DNA of 64,000 nt, taken from UBA60 sp964587885 (GTDB lineage: Archaea > Thermoplasmatota > Poseidoniia > Poseidoniales > Poseidoniaceae). Under the pieces are notes generated by a model that made no database searches, was not told the origin of the DNA, and worked only from the letters and a program-made list of their open reading frames with translations. Positions 36,694 through 46,046 of the stretch are shown in pieces (the stretch's first letter is position 1; each line of letters opens with the position of its first letter). The stretch spans positions 1 to 64,000 of the forward strand of contig CAZPME010000009.1 of NCBI GenBank assembly GCA_964587885.1. Reading direction: 5' to 3'. Position numbers and translations under genes: made by a program.

Positions 36694-37391
36694 GGCAGAC
36701 CGGATTTAAGTATCTGTGAAATTCTCCATTCCTTATGACCCCATTTTGCCGCTTCTAAATGCTCTCTACCTAGGATTCCGATTACATCTTCTTCTTCGTT
36801 CCAACGAGTTATTGCATGATGTAAGGTAGTACTAAGTCGAGTATGCGATTGCATAGTCGGCAAGATACGAGGGTCGGATTTTTCATCAAGAGTTTGCTCT
36901 AGTTCTTTACGACGATTCATCCAATCAAGGACTACGGCTTCAGAGTATTCTGTGGCGGTTAATTGACCAATTTGTTGACGGATAACTCTCCATGTGTCAG
37001 CCTCATACAATTGCTGAATATCTATTGCAGGTTGTTCTAATAATAAATCGAAATAGAGATATGAACGGCCTTCCCATGCTTCCCAATATCCATAACTCGA
37101 CCAGCGCAAGAGATGTAAAATCCCCTCACAGGCTTCTATTTGGGAGATTTTCTTATTCTCGTATCCTGATTTTATTGCTGCCAATGCAGTAATTTCCTTA
37201 TCGAGATTGAATCTTTCAGCCCAATCAAGAATTTCAGCCTCGCAATCGATGGGAAATGTTCGGTGGAGTTGCTCATCGGGTTGAGGACGTAAGTCGCGCA
37301 AGGAACTATCTTCCATACCAGAAATGACTTCACCCCACGGGGTATTGAGCAATTTCCGCGACTCATTATTGGAAATAAGGAGTAATTCCAT
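36690..37391 (-). CDS. Unknown protein coupled to grpE
   Basis: A 233-residue soluble protein, mostly helical by composition, rich in Trp, Glu, Leu and Arg, with no signal peptide, membrane helix or motif I recognise. Its stop overlaps the grpE start by four bases, so the two are almost certainly translated together. This tight coupling suggests a link to chaperone function, but nothing in the sequence proves it. Confidence 0.75.
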   Translation of the reverse strand: MELLLISNNESRKLLNTPWGEVISGMEDSSLRDLRPQPDEQLHRTFPIDCEAEILDWAERFNLDKEITALAAIKSGYENKKISQIEACEGILHLLRWSSYGYWEAWEGRSYLYFDLLLEQPAIDIQQLYEADTWRVIRQQIGQLTATEYSEAVVLDWMNRRKELEQTLDEKSDPRILPTMQSHTRLSTTLHHAITRWNEEEDVIGILGREHLEAAKWGHKEWRISQILKSGLP

Positions 37392-37459
37392 CTCAATGCC
37401 GATATTCTCACCTATCCCTTCCTTGTGTGCATTGCTATTGACCTTTGACTAGTGCTGAT

Positions 37460-37855
37460 TCAGTTCTTGGCTACATATCCTCGTTCTATACAATAGTCTA
37501 ATGCGGCATGAATCAATTGTGGCACGAATTCTATTGCAGGGTCATTTTCATCGGTGAATTTGAACATCGCTTTGCCACCTTTTCGGGCCAGTAATTCCGG
37601 CGGTAATCCCATCATTATCGATGGATCATGATGCACATGCAAGAGATATATTCCGACATGCTTGGACTGAGCCGCAACCGCTCCAAAGGGGCTTTGCGGT
37701 CGAGTAGGGAGCATTCCTATTGCAGGGCGTCTCGGTAATTCCCAACGCCAGTAGCCGACCTCATCCTTGACCTTGACTAGGTCACCACAAATATCTTCCA
37801 TTATTTGCGCGAGATGCGCCCATAGAACGGTCAACTCCGAATTGCGCATCGCCAT
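37460..37855 (-). CDS. Small protein resembling DUF1801-type proteins
   Basis: A 131-residue protein. The central segment SKHVGIYLLHVHHDP, followed by LPPELLARKGGKAMFKF, recalls small bacterial proteins of the DUF1801/YdhG group, in which a KH-hydrophobic strand is followed by 'GKsc..f'. That similarity is weak and from memory. The gene is divergent from the DRG GTPase, with 115 bases between them. Function is unknown. Confidence 0.65.
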   Translation of the reverse strand: MAMRNSELTVLWAHLAQIMEDICGDLVKVKDEVGYWRWELPRRPAIGMLPTRPQSPFGAVAAQSKHVGIYLLHVHHDPSIMMGLPPELLARKGGKAMFKFTDENDPAIEFVPQLIHAALDYCIERGYVAKN

Positions 37856-37933
37856 TACCTCGCGCTTTACAATCGACGGTTTGAATCAACCTCAACTACA
37901 ATCTGCAAACGCCGAATTGAAGAGTGATGCCGA

Positions 37934-37964
37934 ACCCCCGAGGCCTGCGGGAGCGCTGGGGGGT
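37934..37964 (+). other. GC-rich imperfect hairpin before the DRG GTPase
   Basis: ACCCCC (37934-37939) pairs with GGGGGT (37959-37964) around an imperfectly paired GC-rich interior. It ends six bases before the ATG of the GTPase, so it could affect translation start or be part of an untranslated leader. The evidence is only the pairing and position. Confidence 0.3.
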
Positions 37965-37970
37965 GTAGTA

Positions 37971-39089
37971 ATGGCGACCATTGAAGAGCAGATTCAGGCG
38001 GTTCAAGCTGAAATCGACAAAACCCAGAAAAACAAGGCCACTGAACACCACGTTGGACGCCTCAAAGCGAAAATCGCTAAACTCAAGGCGCAAAGAGAGA
38101 AGGTCGCAGCCCAGCAAAAAACTGGCGGCGCCAACAAGGGTTTTGAGGTTCGTAAATCCGGTGATGCGAGCGTCGCCCTAGTAGGATTCCCGAGTGTAGG
38201 AAAATCTACTTTGATTTCAAAACTCACCGGAGCCGAATCGGAAACAGGAGCTTATGAATTCACAACGCTTACCTGCATTCCAGGTCTTATGGAGCACAAA
38301 GGGGCAAAAATACAGATTCTGGATTTGCCTGGATTAATCAAAGGGGCTAGTGAAGGCAAAGGGAGAGGACGTGAGATTCTCAATGTTATTCGCAATTCTG
38401 ACATGGTGTTATACATTGTTGATCCTTTCCAGACCGCTCACTTTCCAATACTGTATCGTGAATTAGAATTAGCTGGAATGCGCCTTAATGAGAAAAAACC
38501 CCCAGTATTTATTCATCGAACTTTGCGTGGTGGAATTGATGTCCGAACAACAGTTGAGCAGACTCATCTTACCGATGCAGAGATTGGCGATATTATTCGG
38601 AATTTTGGCTTCGTTTCAGCGGTTGTTACTCTGCGAGTAGATGTTACCGCCGACATGTTAGTTGATACACTGGCGCAAAATCGGGTTTATTCTATTGGCA
38701 TCGTTGCAATTAACAAGATAGACTTAGCAACACCTACAGATATCAAAAATATCCGTAAACAACTTCCAGAGGATTGGCCAATAATGGAAATTAGTGCTTT
38801 CGTTGGCACAGGTCTTGAAAAAATGAAGGATTTCATATACGATAATCTAGGCTTCATGTCGATTTATCTTAAACCGCAAGGTCAAGAAGCCGACTTAGTC
38901 GAACCATTAATCGTAAAGGATACCTCAACGGTATCCGATGTGTGTAGAAGTCTCCACCGAGATTTCGTCCGTAAATTCCGCTATGCCCGCGTAAAAGGTC
39001 CTTCAGCAAAGTTTGATTGGCAGAGGGTTGGCTTGGAACACAACCTCAAAGATGGTGATTTGTTGACCATTATCACCAAAAAAGGATAA
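37971..39089 (+). CDS. DRG-family GTPase with TGS domain
   Basis: A 372-residue Obg/DRG-type GTPase. An N-terminal Lys-rich helical region (1-57) is followed by the G domain with G1 GFPSVGKST (72-80), G3 DLPG (118-121) and G4 NKID, the DRG-specific insert, and a C-terminal TGS domain (about 290-372) ending in GDLLTIITKKG. DRG proteins associate with translating ribosomes in archaea and eukaryotes. ATG at 37971 matches the family N-terminus (MATIEEQIQ); the open frame upstream overlaps a divergent gene and is not used. Confidence 0.94.
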   Translation: MATIEEQIQAVQAEIDKTQKNKATEHHVGRLKAKIAKLKAQREKVAAQQKTGGANKGFEVRKSGDASVALVGFPSVGKSTLISKLTGAESETGAYEFTTLTCIPGLMEHKGAKIQILDLPGLIKGASEGKGRGREILNVIRNSDMVLYIVDPFQTAHFPILYRELELAGMRLNEKKPPVFIHRTLRGGIDVRTTVEQTHLTDAEIGDIIRNFGFVSAVVTLRVDVTADMLVDTLAQNRVYSIGIVAINKIDLATPTDIKNIRKQLPEDWPIMEISAFVGTGLEKMKDFIYDNLGFMSIYLKPQGQEADLVEPLIVKDTSTVSDVCRSLHRDFVRKFRYARVKGPSAKFDWQRVGLEHNLKDGDLLTIITKKG

Positions 39090-39111
39090 CCGGGAGTTAC
39101 GAGCGCAGAGT

Positions 39112-40494
39112 ATGCGCTGGCGTGTGGTTCTGTTTGCACTCACCACAGTTTTCGTACTATTGAGTGCTGCAATTCTCATTATGCGTAATCCCGCTCCCCC
39201 TCCGGTAGAAGACAGCATTAGTTCATCTGACTGGCTAAATAATGATGTTAGTGAAAATCTATCAGCATTTCTTGTACCGCGCAATAAAACCGACTTTGAT
39301 TGGGAAAATATGAGTGATGGCCAAACATGGCGCATCGGTGACCAATGGGTCTACGATGGAAGGCTTGACGCTACTGCAGTTATCGACGATGCTGGAGTTG
39401 AAGGAGCACGTATTGATGAGGTTCTGCGAGGAAATGCTACTATGGAAGTTGTGAATATCACAGTGATGGATTGGGAGGGAGTGGGGACATTGACCTATGA
39501 ATTACAGTTTAGTGGTTCATTTAACGGCCCAGCCATTTTCCCTGTACCATTAATCGAGACACTTGCAGGAGTACTACAAGTCGGTTATGATGCAACCGAA
39601 TATGTTCGCGCAGATGACCATGCGACCTTGCAGTTGATTGAACATTTAACCATTGATTTTGAATACGATACTGGAATTGTTATCGGCACCGAGCCTATTG
39701 CAGATATTCATATTACCACCAACAATTCACCGGCAATTGAATGGTGGGATTTCCCGATTGGTTTGAATGAAACATGGTTATCTGAGGTAGAGGAAAGTAA
39801 GAGTTACTCGGGTGAATCAAATTATGTGGCTTTACCCGAAGAAGATGAAGTGGAAGATGTTTTTCGTAGGTTCGTTGCCCTCGAACAAGGCAAGGGTCTT
39901 GAAGTCTATTCCGGTTGTGATAATGCAACCAATGTGACCGCTTTTGATAAGAATAACAAAGTCGGTGGGTGGCGCTGGTATTGTACCGAAATTGGTACTT
40001 GGTCATGGCGAGTTGGAGAAGTACCTCTCGGAGTTACCGGAGATTTTCGTCTGCTGGAATATACTCCTGCTGCTGTACGGTCTAATGAAGTAGAATTAAC
40101 CCTCGAATTATCTCCGCCTGCAACCAACAAGAGTTCCATAATTGAAGTATGGATAAACGCTAGTCACGAGGGGGTAAACACATCCGGATTATCGGGTGAA
40201 CTAACTTTTGGCTGTTGTACTAGTATCCCTTTTCAAACCGATGCCAACGGGACTACTGTTATTGAATTAAATGTCAGTAATCAAATCGATGACACTTCAA
40301 CCTTTGATGATTTAGCCAGCCATGGAATTCTTGCGAAAATAGATGACAGTGATCAAATGGCTATGGCAACGGTAACGATTTATGGTTCCTTACTTGGAGA
40401 AAGTGTACGCAATACCGGCGGCCAATGGCAATGGGATCCTCTCAGATTAGGAGTGCATAATGCAGCTGTAATCTCAAGCGTAATTCGCTGGTGA
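39112..40494 (+). CDS. Exported membrane-anchored protein of unknown function
   Basis: A 460-residue protein with one N-terminal hydrophobic segment (about 4-24) acting as signal anchor, then an entirely extracytoplasmic, acidic, beta-rich region. Near residue 75 it has WRIGDQWVYDG, a 'GDxWxY' opening seen in many archaeal secreted proteins and also, more weakly, in the converging neighbour (AGDWYEYDG). A two-cysteine CC pair occurs near residue 366. No catalytic motif is seen. It lies 22 bases after the DRG GTPase, and its last 21 bases overlap the end of the opposite-strand gene. Confidence 0.82.
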   Translation: MRWRVVLFALTTVFVLLSAAILIMRNPAPPPVEDSISSSDWLNNDVSENLSAFLVPRNKTDFDWENMSDGQTWRIGDQWVYDGRLDATAVIDDAGVEGARIDEVLRGNATMEVVNITVMDWEGVGTLTYELQFSGSFNGPAIFPVPLIETLAGVLQVGYDATEYVRADDHATLQLIEHLTIDFEYDTGIVIGTEPIADIHITTNNSPAIEWWDFPIGLNETWLSEVEESKSYSGESNYVALPEEDEVEDVFRRFVALEQGKGLEVYSGCDNATNVTAFDKNNKVGGWRWYCTEIGTWSWRVGEVPLGVTGDFRLLEYTPAAVRSNEVELTLELSPPATNKSSIIEVWINASHEGVNTSGLSGELTFGCCTSIPFQTDANGTTVIELNVSNQIDDTSTFDDLASHGILAKIDDSDQMAMATVTIYGSLLGESVRNTGGQWQWDPLRLGVHNAAVISSVIRW

Positions 40495-41478
40495 ACGGCG
40501 AGCGACAAGAATCGCAGCACAAAGACAAATTATTCCTGTTACTAAGGCACTAGGTGCTGGAGATTCCTCAATCGTGGTGACTTTAGGGCCGTCGTATTGT
40601 GCACTAGAAAAATCGGTTAGAACAGTTGTCATGACAACTACTCCGCCCTCATATTCCTCGGTCCTTACGGGCCAGCCATACTCGGATAAATAGGCCAATG
40701 AATAATTGTCTTCACCTACCGCTTGCTCGCGCAATCGTAGGGTCTGCCAGTCGTGTTTTGCGGTGTGTACGGTTGATTCTTCTTCGACAGTGAAAATGAT
40801 CTCTCTAGTTTGAGAGATGCTGGATGACGTGTCATTCCACATACCACGATTAAGGCGCTGTCGCAATGTATCTTCCTTGGTAACCTCAAGAGTTGATTGC
40901 CACGTATCTCCGACCATCATTTCCTTTGGACGTTCGGAACTTGAATGTGTAGTCTGAATGGTAGTAGACTCAGTTTCCGCAATATTTGACTCACCATCAC
41001 CCAAAAACCATGCCGCTATTGCAATTGTACGTCTCTCTCGATTCCAAGCAGTTGTTGCTATTGGCTCTTCATGTTGTATCGTGGTAGTAATATTGAGTAC
41101 CATCTTGTCATCATCATAAGGGGTTGAATTGGTGACCCATTCCAAAGTGATGTTGAGAGAATGAGTGGCAGTACTACGCATGCATGAACCAGCCCATTCA
41201 CCAAAGTCACAGGTGCCTCGTTCGACAACTTCGAGGAGCAAAGGTTCGTCATAATTCTTTGACCAACCTACAAATTCAGATGCATTTTCTACTGAATAAG
41301 AATTCGCTAAGGAATTGGCTAGCGACAATCCATAGCCATCATACTCATACCAATCACCTGCAGAATAATGATGTGGTTCAACACTAAATTCGCCGCTAGA
41401 ATTGCCCAAAATCGGCGATTGAGATAATACGATCATGATTGCGACCAAGAATATCGACTTATACGCAGCCGCCCTCAT
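40474..41478 (-). CDS. Exported protein with C-terminal anchor, unknown function
   Basis: A 334-residue protein with a signal peptide (about 1-25), an extracytoplasmic beta-rich domain beginning HHYSAGDWYEYDGYG, a cysteine pair in CDFGEWAGSC, and one C-terminal membrane helix (SALVTGIICLCAAILVA) with a short basic tail. The GDWYxYDG opening resembles WRIGDQWVYDG in the converging neighbour, so the two may be distant paralogues. Function is unknown. Confidence 0.8.
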   Translation of the reverse strand: MRAAAYKSIFLVAIMIVLSQSPILGNSSGEFSVEPHHYSAGDWYEYDGYGLSLANSLANSYSVENASEFVGWSKNYDEPLLLEVVERGTCDFGEWAGSCMRSTATHSLNITLEWVTNSTPYDDDKMVLNITTTIQHEEPIATTAWNRERRTIAIAAWFLGDGESNIAETESTTIQTTHSSSERPKEMMVGDTWQSTLEVTKEDTLRQRLNRGMWNDTSSSISQTREIIFTVEEESTVHTAKHDWQTLRLREQAVGEDNYSLAYLSEYGWPVRTEEYEGGVVVMTTVLTDFSSAQYDGPKVTTIEESPAPSALVTGIICLCAAILVARRSPANYA

Positions 41479-41524
41479 GTGTGGAGGAATGTGATTTCAT
41501 CCTTGACGATATCGGAACTATTCT

Positions 41525-41842
41525 TCACCAAATGCCCATATCCATGCGAGCATCTTCACTGGCGTGAACCTTTGGATCCCAACGAGGAGTCCATACCAAA
41601 TTGACATGGACACTATCGATTTCGTCAACTGAAAGAGCAGCACGGTGAGTGGCGGCCATTATTTCAGGGGCTGCCGGACATCCCGGTGAGGTCAACGTGA
41701 TATCGACTTCACAATGAACACTACCATCTTGATCCTGAAAACGAACTGCATAAACCAAACCTAATTCAATAATTGAAAAATTTAATTCAGGATCTATTAC
41801 ATTGTCAAGTGCCATTCTTACTGATTCTTCGCTAACTACCAT
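41525..41842 (-). CDS. sufT: SufT/MIP18-like Fe-S assembly factor (DUF59)
   Basis: About 105 residues, essentially one DUF59/MIP18 domain: DNVIDPELNFSIIELGLVY at the N-terminus, then LTSPGCPAAPEIM with the conserved cysteine. The family helps mature Fe-S proteins and often closes SUF operons, as here. The second of two ATGs (41842) is better spaced from the AGGTGA ribosome binding site than the first (41845). It is separated from sufE by only a few bases. Confidence 0.92.
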   Translation of the reverse strand: MVVSEESVRMALDNVIDPELNFSIIELGLVYAVRFQDQDGSVHCEVDITLTSPGCPAAPEIMAATHRAALSVDEIDSVHVNLVWTPRWDPKVHASEDARMDMGIW

Positions 41843-41846
41843 CATA

Positions 41847-42272
41847 TCACCTCATTTCTTCTGCCGCTTCAATTACCTTACGGAACATATTCCTAAATCC
41901 ATTCGCACGACTGGGTGTCAAGGCATGTAGCAATCCCATTTCGGCGGCATAATCAGGAGAAAAAACTGCTACTTCACTGGGGGGAAGGCCTTCTAATGCT
42001 AATGCAGTAATTGCAATGAGTCCCTGTACCAACTTCGCATCTGCGGCTCCAGAAAGATGGAAAGTACCATCCTCATTTTGGCTCGGCAATACATGGGCTT
42101 CAGATTGGCAACCGTGAACCTTGGTGGTTTCATTCCAATCCGCCATGGGTAATTCATCGATTTCATCCGCATATTCAAAAAGTATTTCGATACGCTCCAT
42201 CGCATCATCTATGCAAGAAAATTCGTCAATAATATCCTGCAAATGTTGTGGCCATTTGCCTTTCTCAACCAT
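41847..42272 (-). CDS. sufE: Cysteine desulfuration protein SufE
   Basis: A 141-residue SufE. The acceptor cysteine is C55 in KVHGCQSEAHV, and the C-terminal SPSRANGFRNMF segment is typical. It takes persulfide sulfur from SufS and passes it to the SufBCD scaffold. A GGTGAT ribosome binding site precedes the ATG. It lies between sufS and sufT in one operon. Confidence 0.95.
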   Translation of the reverse strand: MVEKGKWPQHLQDIIDEFSCIDDAMERIEILFEYADEIDELPMADWNETTKVHGCQSEAHVLPSQNEDGTFHLSGAADAKLVQGLIAITALALEGLPPSEVAVFSPDYAAEMGLLHALTPSRANGFRNMFRKVIEAAEEMR

Positions 42273-42276
42273 GTCA

Positions 42277-43503
42277 TCACCTAGTAAATTTGACTACTAA
42301 TTCCTTTACTGTTGCGACCAATAACTCGGCCTCTTCTCTGGTATTATACAGGAAGAACGAAGCACGATTGGTGCTAGTTAGTCCAAGTTTTCGTAGCAAT
42401 GGCTGGGCACAATGATGTCCAGTGCGTACTGCGATACCATGTGCATCTAACATATGCGCCATGTCTTCAGCGTGAAGTTTGTCGTGCAGGAATGATACGA
42501 CTGAACCATCACCTTCGCCATGATTACCAAATACTCGCATCCCGTCAATAGCACGTAATTCCTGCGCTACAAAACGCGCAAGAGAGAGCGAATGGTGGTG
42601 AGTCTTCTCAATTGGCCATTGCGATAACCAATCTATCGCTGCCCCCCAACCAATAGCTTCGGCGATTTTCGGAGTACCAGCTTCAAAACGATGCTCCCCC
42701 TCTTGGTAAGTTGAATGGTCGAGGAATACTTCGCGGATCATGTCTCCGCCACCAATGAACGGTTTCATCTCAGCAAATGTTTCTGAATTCACCATTAAGG
42801 CACCAATACCGGTAGGACCACACATTTTGTGTGCCGATACTGCCATCATATCGCAACCAGTAGCAGTGAAATTTAGACTGTCATGCGGGGCTGCTTGAGC
42901 AGCATCAAGTAATACTCGAGCACCGGCATTATGGGCCAAACGAATTATTTCTTCGATCGGGTTTCTTGTTCCGAGTACATTTGAAGTATGAATACAGCCA
43001 ACAAATTTAGCCCCCATTAATGATTCTTCAAACGCACCCATATCGAGATTCAAAGTTTCAGGGTCCATAGGAACCCACCGGATTTCAATTCCACGCTCTT
43101 CGGCAAGCATTTGCCAAGGAACTATGTCAGAATGGTGTTCCATTTCGGTTAGGACAACAACGTCGCCACGCTCAAGATTCGCCCGCCCCCAAGCATGAGC
43201 AGCGAGGTTTAGAGCCTCTGTCGTCCCTGAAGTGAATAGGAGATGTCCCTCTTTGACTCCGAACCAATCTGCGACTTTTTCCCTGGATTTTTCGTAGGCT
43301 TGAGTTGCTTCACCGGCTAGTGTATGAACCGCACGGTGAACATTACTATTCATCGTCTCATAATAATTAGACATCGCATCAATTACTTGAGAGGGCTTTT
43401 GTGTAGTGGCGGCATTATCCAAATAGACTAAGGGGCGGCCATTAGGCAATACCCGCCTTAGAATAGGGAAATCCGCACGGGCTTGTTCGGGAGAGAATGA
43501 CAA
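42277..43503 (-). CDS. sufS: Cysteine desulfurase SufS
   Basis: A class V PLP desulfurase of about 408 residues. The PLP lysine lies in VSAHKMCGPTG and the persulfide cysteine in RTGHHCAQP (K229 and C368 counted from the longer GTG start). The C-terminal pattern with a short RTGHHC loop marks the group II (SufS) type that depends on SufE, encoded next. A TTG start at 43503 is chosen because AGGTGA stands five bases before it; the GTG at 43512 lies inside that ribosome binding site. Either start leaves the domain complete. Confidence 0.94.
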   Translation of the reverse strand: MSFSPEQARADFPILRRVLPNGRPLVYLDNAATTQKPSQVIDAMSNYYETMNSNVHRAVHTLAGEATQAYEKSREKVADWFGVKEGHLLFTSGTTEALNLAAHAWGRANLERGDVVVLTEMEHHSDIVPWQMLAEERGIEIRWVPMDPETLNLDMGAFEESLMGAKFVGCIHTSNVLGTRNPIEEIIRLAHNAGARVLLDAAQAAPHDSLNFTATGCDMMAVSAHKMCGPTGIGALMVNSETFAEMKPFIGGGDMIREVFLDHSTYQEGEHRFEAGTPKIAEAIGWGAAIDWLSQWPIEKTHHHSLSLARFVAQELRAIDGMRVFGNHGEGDGSVVSFLHDKLHAEDMAHMLDAHGIAVRTGHHCAQPLLRKLGLTSTNRASFFLYNTREEAELLVATVKELVVKFTR

Positions 43504-43512
43504 AATAATCAC

Positions 43513-44640
43513 CTAAATTAGGTCGCAATCCAAATGCACCATCAATAATGTTCGTAATTGGTCGACAAGGACTGGTGATTTGAAATCTCCAAAGGCATCC
43601 ATTAGAAAGCCCTCGACGATGACATCTTTGGAGGTTTTCTCATCCAACCCACGGCTCATCAAATAGAATAATTGTGACGGATCTAATGGCGATGATGCTG
43701 CACCATGATTGGCACTCACATCATCTGCGAGCACTTCCAATTCAGGAATGGCATCGGCCTTGGCTTTGTTGGAAAGCAAGAGATTGCGGAAGACCTGCCC
43801 TGAGTCTGTTTTCTGTGCATCTGGGGAAATTAGTAAACGACCGGTTCCAATACTCCTACTTTTACCATCACAAGCAGCATGCATTTGTACTTGGCTTCGA
43901 TTATTTCCAACTTCATGAGTAATCTCAATGTGATGGTCATCTTGACGCTTAGCATCTCCATGTACGGCGATATTAACTCCGAGGTCAGAACCTGGTGCGG
44001 CTAGCAAATAACGCAAATCTGATTTGACTCTACTACCGCCAACAGAAAGGGTCGAAGTTTGAAAGGTTGCATCTCTACCGAGTTGGAAAGCCTCGCTACG
44101 AAGGATAATTGCCTCCGAATCCATGCGATTGTATAGATATTCACGAACCTTAGCATTGTCTCCAATTACACCTTCGCGAAGAAGTCCAACCCAACTCGCT
44201 TCACCGCGCATAGAAGTGGCTAATTCCACTTCAGCTTCAGCCCCAATATCAAGTAGCAAATGGAGTGAGGATGCATGTCCTGAACCAGTAATATCGATTC
44301 TTATAGGTTGTTCACCAACCCATGCCTTAGGCACCGATAGTACCATTGCCCTACCTTGTGAAACCGCTCTCTGAAATGAAGAAGTTAAGTGGTCGTGAGA
44401 AAATACTGAGCCTAACTCAGAGTAATCTGTTGGCTGAGCCGGCCGCAATACAATCCGCGAATCGACTTCTGTACCATCGAGATTGGATAATTTGAAATCG
44501 CAAATTACTGCAGTTGGGACTTCTTCAATGTTACCAGTAGGGTGCATTTTTCGCCACGGTGAGTAGCGCCATAAGTGGTTAGAGCGCTTAGGCTCAGGTA
44601 ATGACAAGTAATGCTCGATTGAAGATCCCACTACAATCAC
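43513..44640 (-). CDS. sufD: Fe-S assembly scaffold SufD
   Basis: A 375-residue SufB/SufD-family protein. The C-terminal part has the family pattern with DDVSANHGAASSPLDPSQLFYLMSRG, and the middle is a beta-helix-like repeat region. It forms the SufBC2D scaffold on which Fe-S clusters are built. The GTG start overlaps the sufB stop by four bases. Confidence 0.93.
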   Translation of the reverse strand: MIVVGSSIEHYLSLPEPKRSNHLWRYSPWRKMHPTGNIEEVPTAVICDFKLSNLDGTEVDSRIVLRPAQPTDYSELGSVFSHDHLTSSFQRAVSQGRAMVLSVPKAWVGEQPIRIDITGSGHASSLHLLLDIGAEAEVELATSMRGEASWVGLLREGVIGDNAKVREYLYNRMDSEAIILRSEAFQLGRDATFQTSTLSVGGSRVKSDLRYLLAAPGSDLGVNIAVHGDAKRQDDHHIEITHEVGNNRSQVQMHAACDGKSRSIGTGRLLISPDAQKTDSGQVFRNLLLSNKAKADAIPELEVLADDVSANHGAASSPLDPSQLFYLMSRGLDEKTSKDVIVEGFLMDAFGDFKSPVLVDQLRTLLMVHLDCDLI

Positions 44641-46046
44641 CCGATTGCGCCTTCCATTTCAATCTCCAATAGACGGTTCAGTTCAACAGCGTATTCCATC
44701 GGTAATTCACGGGTAAAGGGTTCAAAAAAGCCATTGACAATCATCCCCATTGCCTCTTCTTCAGTATGACCTCTGCTCATCAAATAGAATAATTGGTCAC
44801 CACTAACTTTGGAAACCGATGCCTCATGTTCAACTCGACATGATGAATTACCAACTTCCATAGTTGGATAGGTATCTGAACGGCTATCCTCATCAAGGAG
44901 CAGCGCGTCACAAATGACATTTATCTTACAATTTGCAGCCTTCGGCAAGACTTGCACCATTCCCCGATAAGAGGAACGACCGCCATTTTTGGAAATCGAT
45001 TTTGAAAGAATGTTGCTGGTTGTATTTGGTGCTAAATGATGAACCTTTGAACCAGCATCTTGATGCTGCCCATCTCCTGCATAAGCCACCGAGATTACTT
45101 CGGCATGAGCACCTTCACCTTTTAGGATTACAGCAGGATATTTCATAGTCAACTTTGAACCGATGTTCCCATCAACCCACTCAATGGTTGCATTTGCTTC
45201 AGCAACTCCTCTCTTGGTTACTAAATTATAGACATTATTGGACCAGTTTTGAACCGTCGTGTAGCGAATAGTGGCACCTTTCTTGGCAATAAGTTCCACA
45301 ACCGCAGAATGAAGAGAATCGGTGGAATAAGTTGGTGCTGTACAACCCTCGACATAGTTGATACTACTACCCTCGTCGGCGATAATCATAGTTCTCTCAA
45401 ATTGGCCCATGTTTTTGGCATTGATGCGAAAATATGCTTGCACTGGCATTTCGACCTGTACTCCCTTCGGAACATAGATGAATGAACCACCAGACCATAC
45501 CGCAGTATTTAGGGCACTGAACTTATTGTCGGCATACGGTACAACACTGCAAAAATATTCTTTGACGATATCCTCGTGTTCTTTCAAACCAGTATCCATA
45601 TCGAAAAACAACACTCCTTGTTCCATCAAGTCTTCGCGAATGCTATGGTAAACTGCTTCTGATTCATATTGGGCAGTGACGCCACCAAGCCATTTTTGCT
45701 CGGCTTCAGGAATCCCCAGTCGGTCGAAAGTATTCTTGATGTCATCGGGAACATCATCCCAATCACTTTCGGTGCCTAAACTAGATTTAAGGAAATATGT
45801 AACAGCATCAAAATCAATTGATTTAATCAATTCCTCGTTACCCCAGTCTGGCATTTCCCTTTCAACGAAATGCCGATATGCTTTGACCCGAATCTCAGTC
45901 ATCCATTCAGGCTCATCCTTCAAAGCGGAAATATCACGAACTACTTGTTCGGACAAACCGTTATCAAATCGAATAGTCGAGTTCTCAGGGTCGTGAAAAC
46001 CAAACCGGTAATCGCCAACAGCATCTCGGGCAGAATCTTTGCTCAT
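44637..46046 (-). CDS. sufB: Fe-S assembly scaffold SufB
   Basis: A 469-residue SufB. Diagnostic segments are GGSFIYVPKGVQVEMP, NYVEGCTAPTYSTDSLHSAVVEL and the C-terminal VEHEASVSKVSGDQLFYLMSRG. It is the cluster-assembly subunit partnering SufC and SufD. The ATG at 46046 overlaps the sufC stop by one base (TGATG), with AGGTGG upstream as ribosome binding site; a TTG just before it is not used. Confidence 0.96.
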   Translation of the reverse strand: MSKDSARDAVGDYRFGFHDPENSTIRFDNGLSEQVVRDISALKDEPEWMTEIRVKAYRHFVEREMPDWGNEELIKSIDFDAVTYFLKSSLGTESDWDDVPDDIKNTFDRLGIPEAEQKWLGGVTAQYESEAVYHSIREDLMEQGVLFFDMDTGLKEHEDIVKEYFCSVVPYADNKFSALNTAVWSGGSFIYVPKGVQVEMPVQAYFRINAKNMGQFERTMIIADEGSSINYVEGCTAPTYSTDSLHSAVVELIAKKGATIRYTTVQNWSNNVYNLVTKRGVAEANATIEWVDGNIGSKLTMKYPAVILKGEGAHAEVISVAYAGDGQHQDAGSKVHHLAPNTTSNILSKSISKNGGRSSYRGMVQVLPKAANCKINVICDALLLDEDSRSDTYPTMEVGNSSCRVEHEASVSKVSGDQLFYLMSRGHTEEEAMGMIVNGFFEPFTRELPMEYAVELNRLLEIEMEGAIG

